Below, in pieces: positions 63,250 to 64,000 of a stretch of DNA of 64,000 bases. A program made the translations under genes and the position numbers. The DNA comes from Epiperipatus broadwayi. Taxonomy: Eukaryota; Onychophora; Udeonychophora; Euonychophora; Peripatidae. Position 1 is the stretch's first letter. Each line of letters starts with the position of its first letter. The stretch covers positions 1,422,815 through 1,486,814 of the forward strand of contig JAQFVV010012573.1 of assembly GCA_028023455.1 (NCBI GenBank), read 5' to 3'. Below the pieces are notes generated by a model. That model ran no database searches. It saw only the letters and a list, made by a program, of their open reading frames with translations, and had not been told where the DNA came from.

Positions 63250-64000
63250 AATGAGGGTAATTGATGAGTTTGCTTGGAAGAGTGATTGTGTTGGGATGGT
63301 GTTAGTTCTGGTTCAGAGGGTGTGCAGGGTAAGTGATCAAAGTAGTATGGTGTGGTGGTGGTTTGCATGGTTTTGTAAAGATTGTCACAACCTTAGTAAT
63401 GAGTAATATGTTATCTGTATCATTAGCTTTTGTTTTTTTGTTGATGATTTTTTTAGGCTGTCCATATTTTCTTTTGTTTTCATTAGGGGTTGAGTGTGGA
63501 GGAGAAAGTGATATGGGTGCTAGGCATGGTGAAATTGCTTCTATGATATTTATTAAAGTTTTTATTTCCTATGACATGTTTTTTTTCTGTATTGTATTTT
63601 GATGTGGGTCTATTTCATGAGGAGGCTGGACGTTTTTATTATAGCCTGACATTTTTATAGCATCAAGGGAAATAGCAAGTTAACTTGATGCAAAATTGAC
63701 TGTGCATACAAAATGGGGTTAGACTGAGGTATTTGTTTTGGAGTGAGAGTGGAATCCACTGATATGAATTGTGACTAGCCAGAAGATTGTTTAACCATCA
63801 GGCCAGCTGTTGTTGCATACCGCAGCTGAAAAGTTGCCAGATTTTAATTGGTGGTCGGTTGTTTGCAGATTTGTTTTAGGGATAATTGTTGATGAAGGTG
63901 GGACTGTTAAGTTGAAGCACTGAGTTGCAAGATGACCTTGCTGTCATCAGGCATAACATTGAGGTTTTAGGCCATGAATGTATAAACAAAAATTGTCTCT
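63250..64000 (-). pseudogene. ORF1-like region of the large LINE (partial)
   Basis: On minus the region is rich in Lys, Pro, Thr and Asn ('ENKRKYGQPKKIINKKT' near 63,430-63,490; 'PISLSPPHSTPN' near 63,490-63,530). This suits a basic RNA-binding ORF1 protein, though no RRM or zinc finger is readable. 63,760-64,000 matches the 48-kb internally deleted copy. It continues beyond the window. Confidence 0.45.

Larger units (their letters stand above)
59715..64000 (-). mobile_element. Nearly full-length TAA-tailed LINE (L1/Tx1-like layout), runs off the right edge
   Basis: On minus, in 5' to 3' order: ORF1-like region (about 64,000-63,250), AP endonuclease (about 63,240-62,640), reverse transcriptase (about 62,000-60,900), zinc knuckle (60,350-60,450), 3' UTR with AATAAA, and (TAA)n tail. 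Stops and frameshifts occur every few dozen codons, so it is dead. The plus strand is markedly C-poor and CpG is rare. The same family is represented at 48.0, 49.9 and probably 57.5 kb, with a relative at 40.3 kb. Assignment to L1/Tx1 rests on the domain order and the knuckle and is not secure. Confidence 0.8.

Noticed and set aside
63333-63602. 89-residue plus-strand open frame with hydrophobic segment
   Set aside because: Antisense to the ORF1-like region of the large LINE. Hydrophobicity follows from the T/G-rich strand.

Overview
This window looks like repeat-dominated non-coding DNA from a large, very AT-rich animal genome, probably an invertebrate; I cannot name the species. The reasons are: no dense gene packing and no bacterial operon structure; many broken reverse-transcriptase reading frames from several retrotransposon classes known from animals (RTE-like and other AP-endonuclease LINEs, a Penelope-like element with a GIY-YIG-type segment, an LTR-element integrase); tRNA-derived SINEs; and long (TA)n, (ATT)n and (TATC)n microsatellites. 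I found no convincing intact host protein-coding gene. Almost all long open frames are low-complexity readings of microsatellites or surviving pieces of transposon genes.

Layout. 0.3-3.1 kb: a decayed LINE on the minus strand. 4.56-5.05 kb: a foldback (palindromic) repeat. 5.8-6.7 kb: a 5'-truncated RTE-like LINE on plus. 7.8-8.8 kb: a degenerate LTR-retrotransposon integrase ending at a 125-bp (TA)n tract, followed at 9.2-9.8 kb by an unrecognised decayed reading frame. 13.1-13.7 kb: first copy of a roughly 458-bp repeat that also occurs at 30.3-31.6 kb as a 1.3-kb head-to-head inverted array. 16.2 and 18.4 kb: tRNA-like SINE relics. 19.8-20.4 kb: a near-symmetrical foldback related to the one at 4.6 kb. 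25-26.2 kb: a C-rich insertion ending in a polyadenylation signal and A-tail. 26.5 and 36.4 kb: two copies of a tRNA-headed SINE. 27.1-29.3 kb: an RTE copy carrying a second, oppositely oriented RTE fragment inside it. 32.7-34.1 kb: a diverged roughly 440-bp tandem (satellite-like) array. 34.42-34.51 kb: an 86-bp tRNA-like SINE flanked by a perfect 15-bp target-site duplication. 36.8-37.5 kb: a Penelope-like element remnant.

40.3-64 kb is dominated by LINEs. A TAA-tailed, CCHC-type LINE family is present at 40.3, 48.0, 49.9, 57.5 (probable) and 59.7 kb, all on the minus strand. The 59.7-64 kb copy is nearly full length (ORF1 part, endonuclease, reverse transcriptase, zinc knuckle, 3' end) and runs off the right edge. 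The 48.0-49.5 kb copy joins the same 3' end directly to ORF1-like sequence and so lacks the endonuclease and reverse transcriptase. RTE-like copies lie at 44.6, 45.5, 46.0-47.8 (best preserved) and 50.7-52.4 kb. A 750-bp foldback with a (TA)n core sits at 57.8-58.6 kb, and a 455-bp (TATC)n array at 42.0-42.5 kb.

The coding remnants are reverse transcriptases, endonucleases and an integrase of mobile elements. All carry stops and frameshifts, so every copy here is probably inactive. The parts with no obvious published equivalent that I can name are the foldback families (4.6/19.8 kb, 13.1/30.3 kb, 51.0 kb, 57.8 kb), the internally deleted LINE with a repeat-rich ORF1 segment, the 86-bp SINE and the decayed frame at 9.2-9.8 kb.
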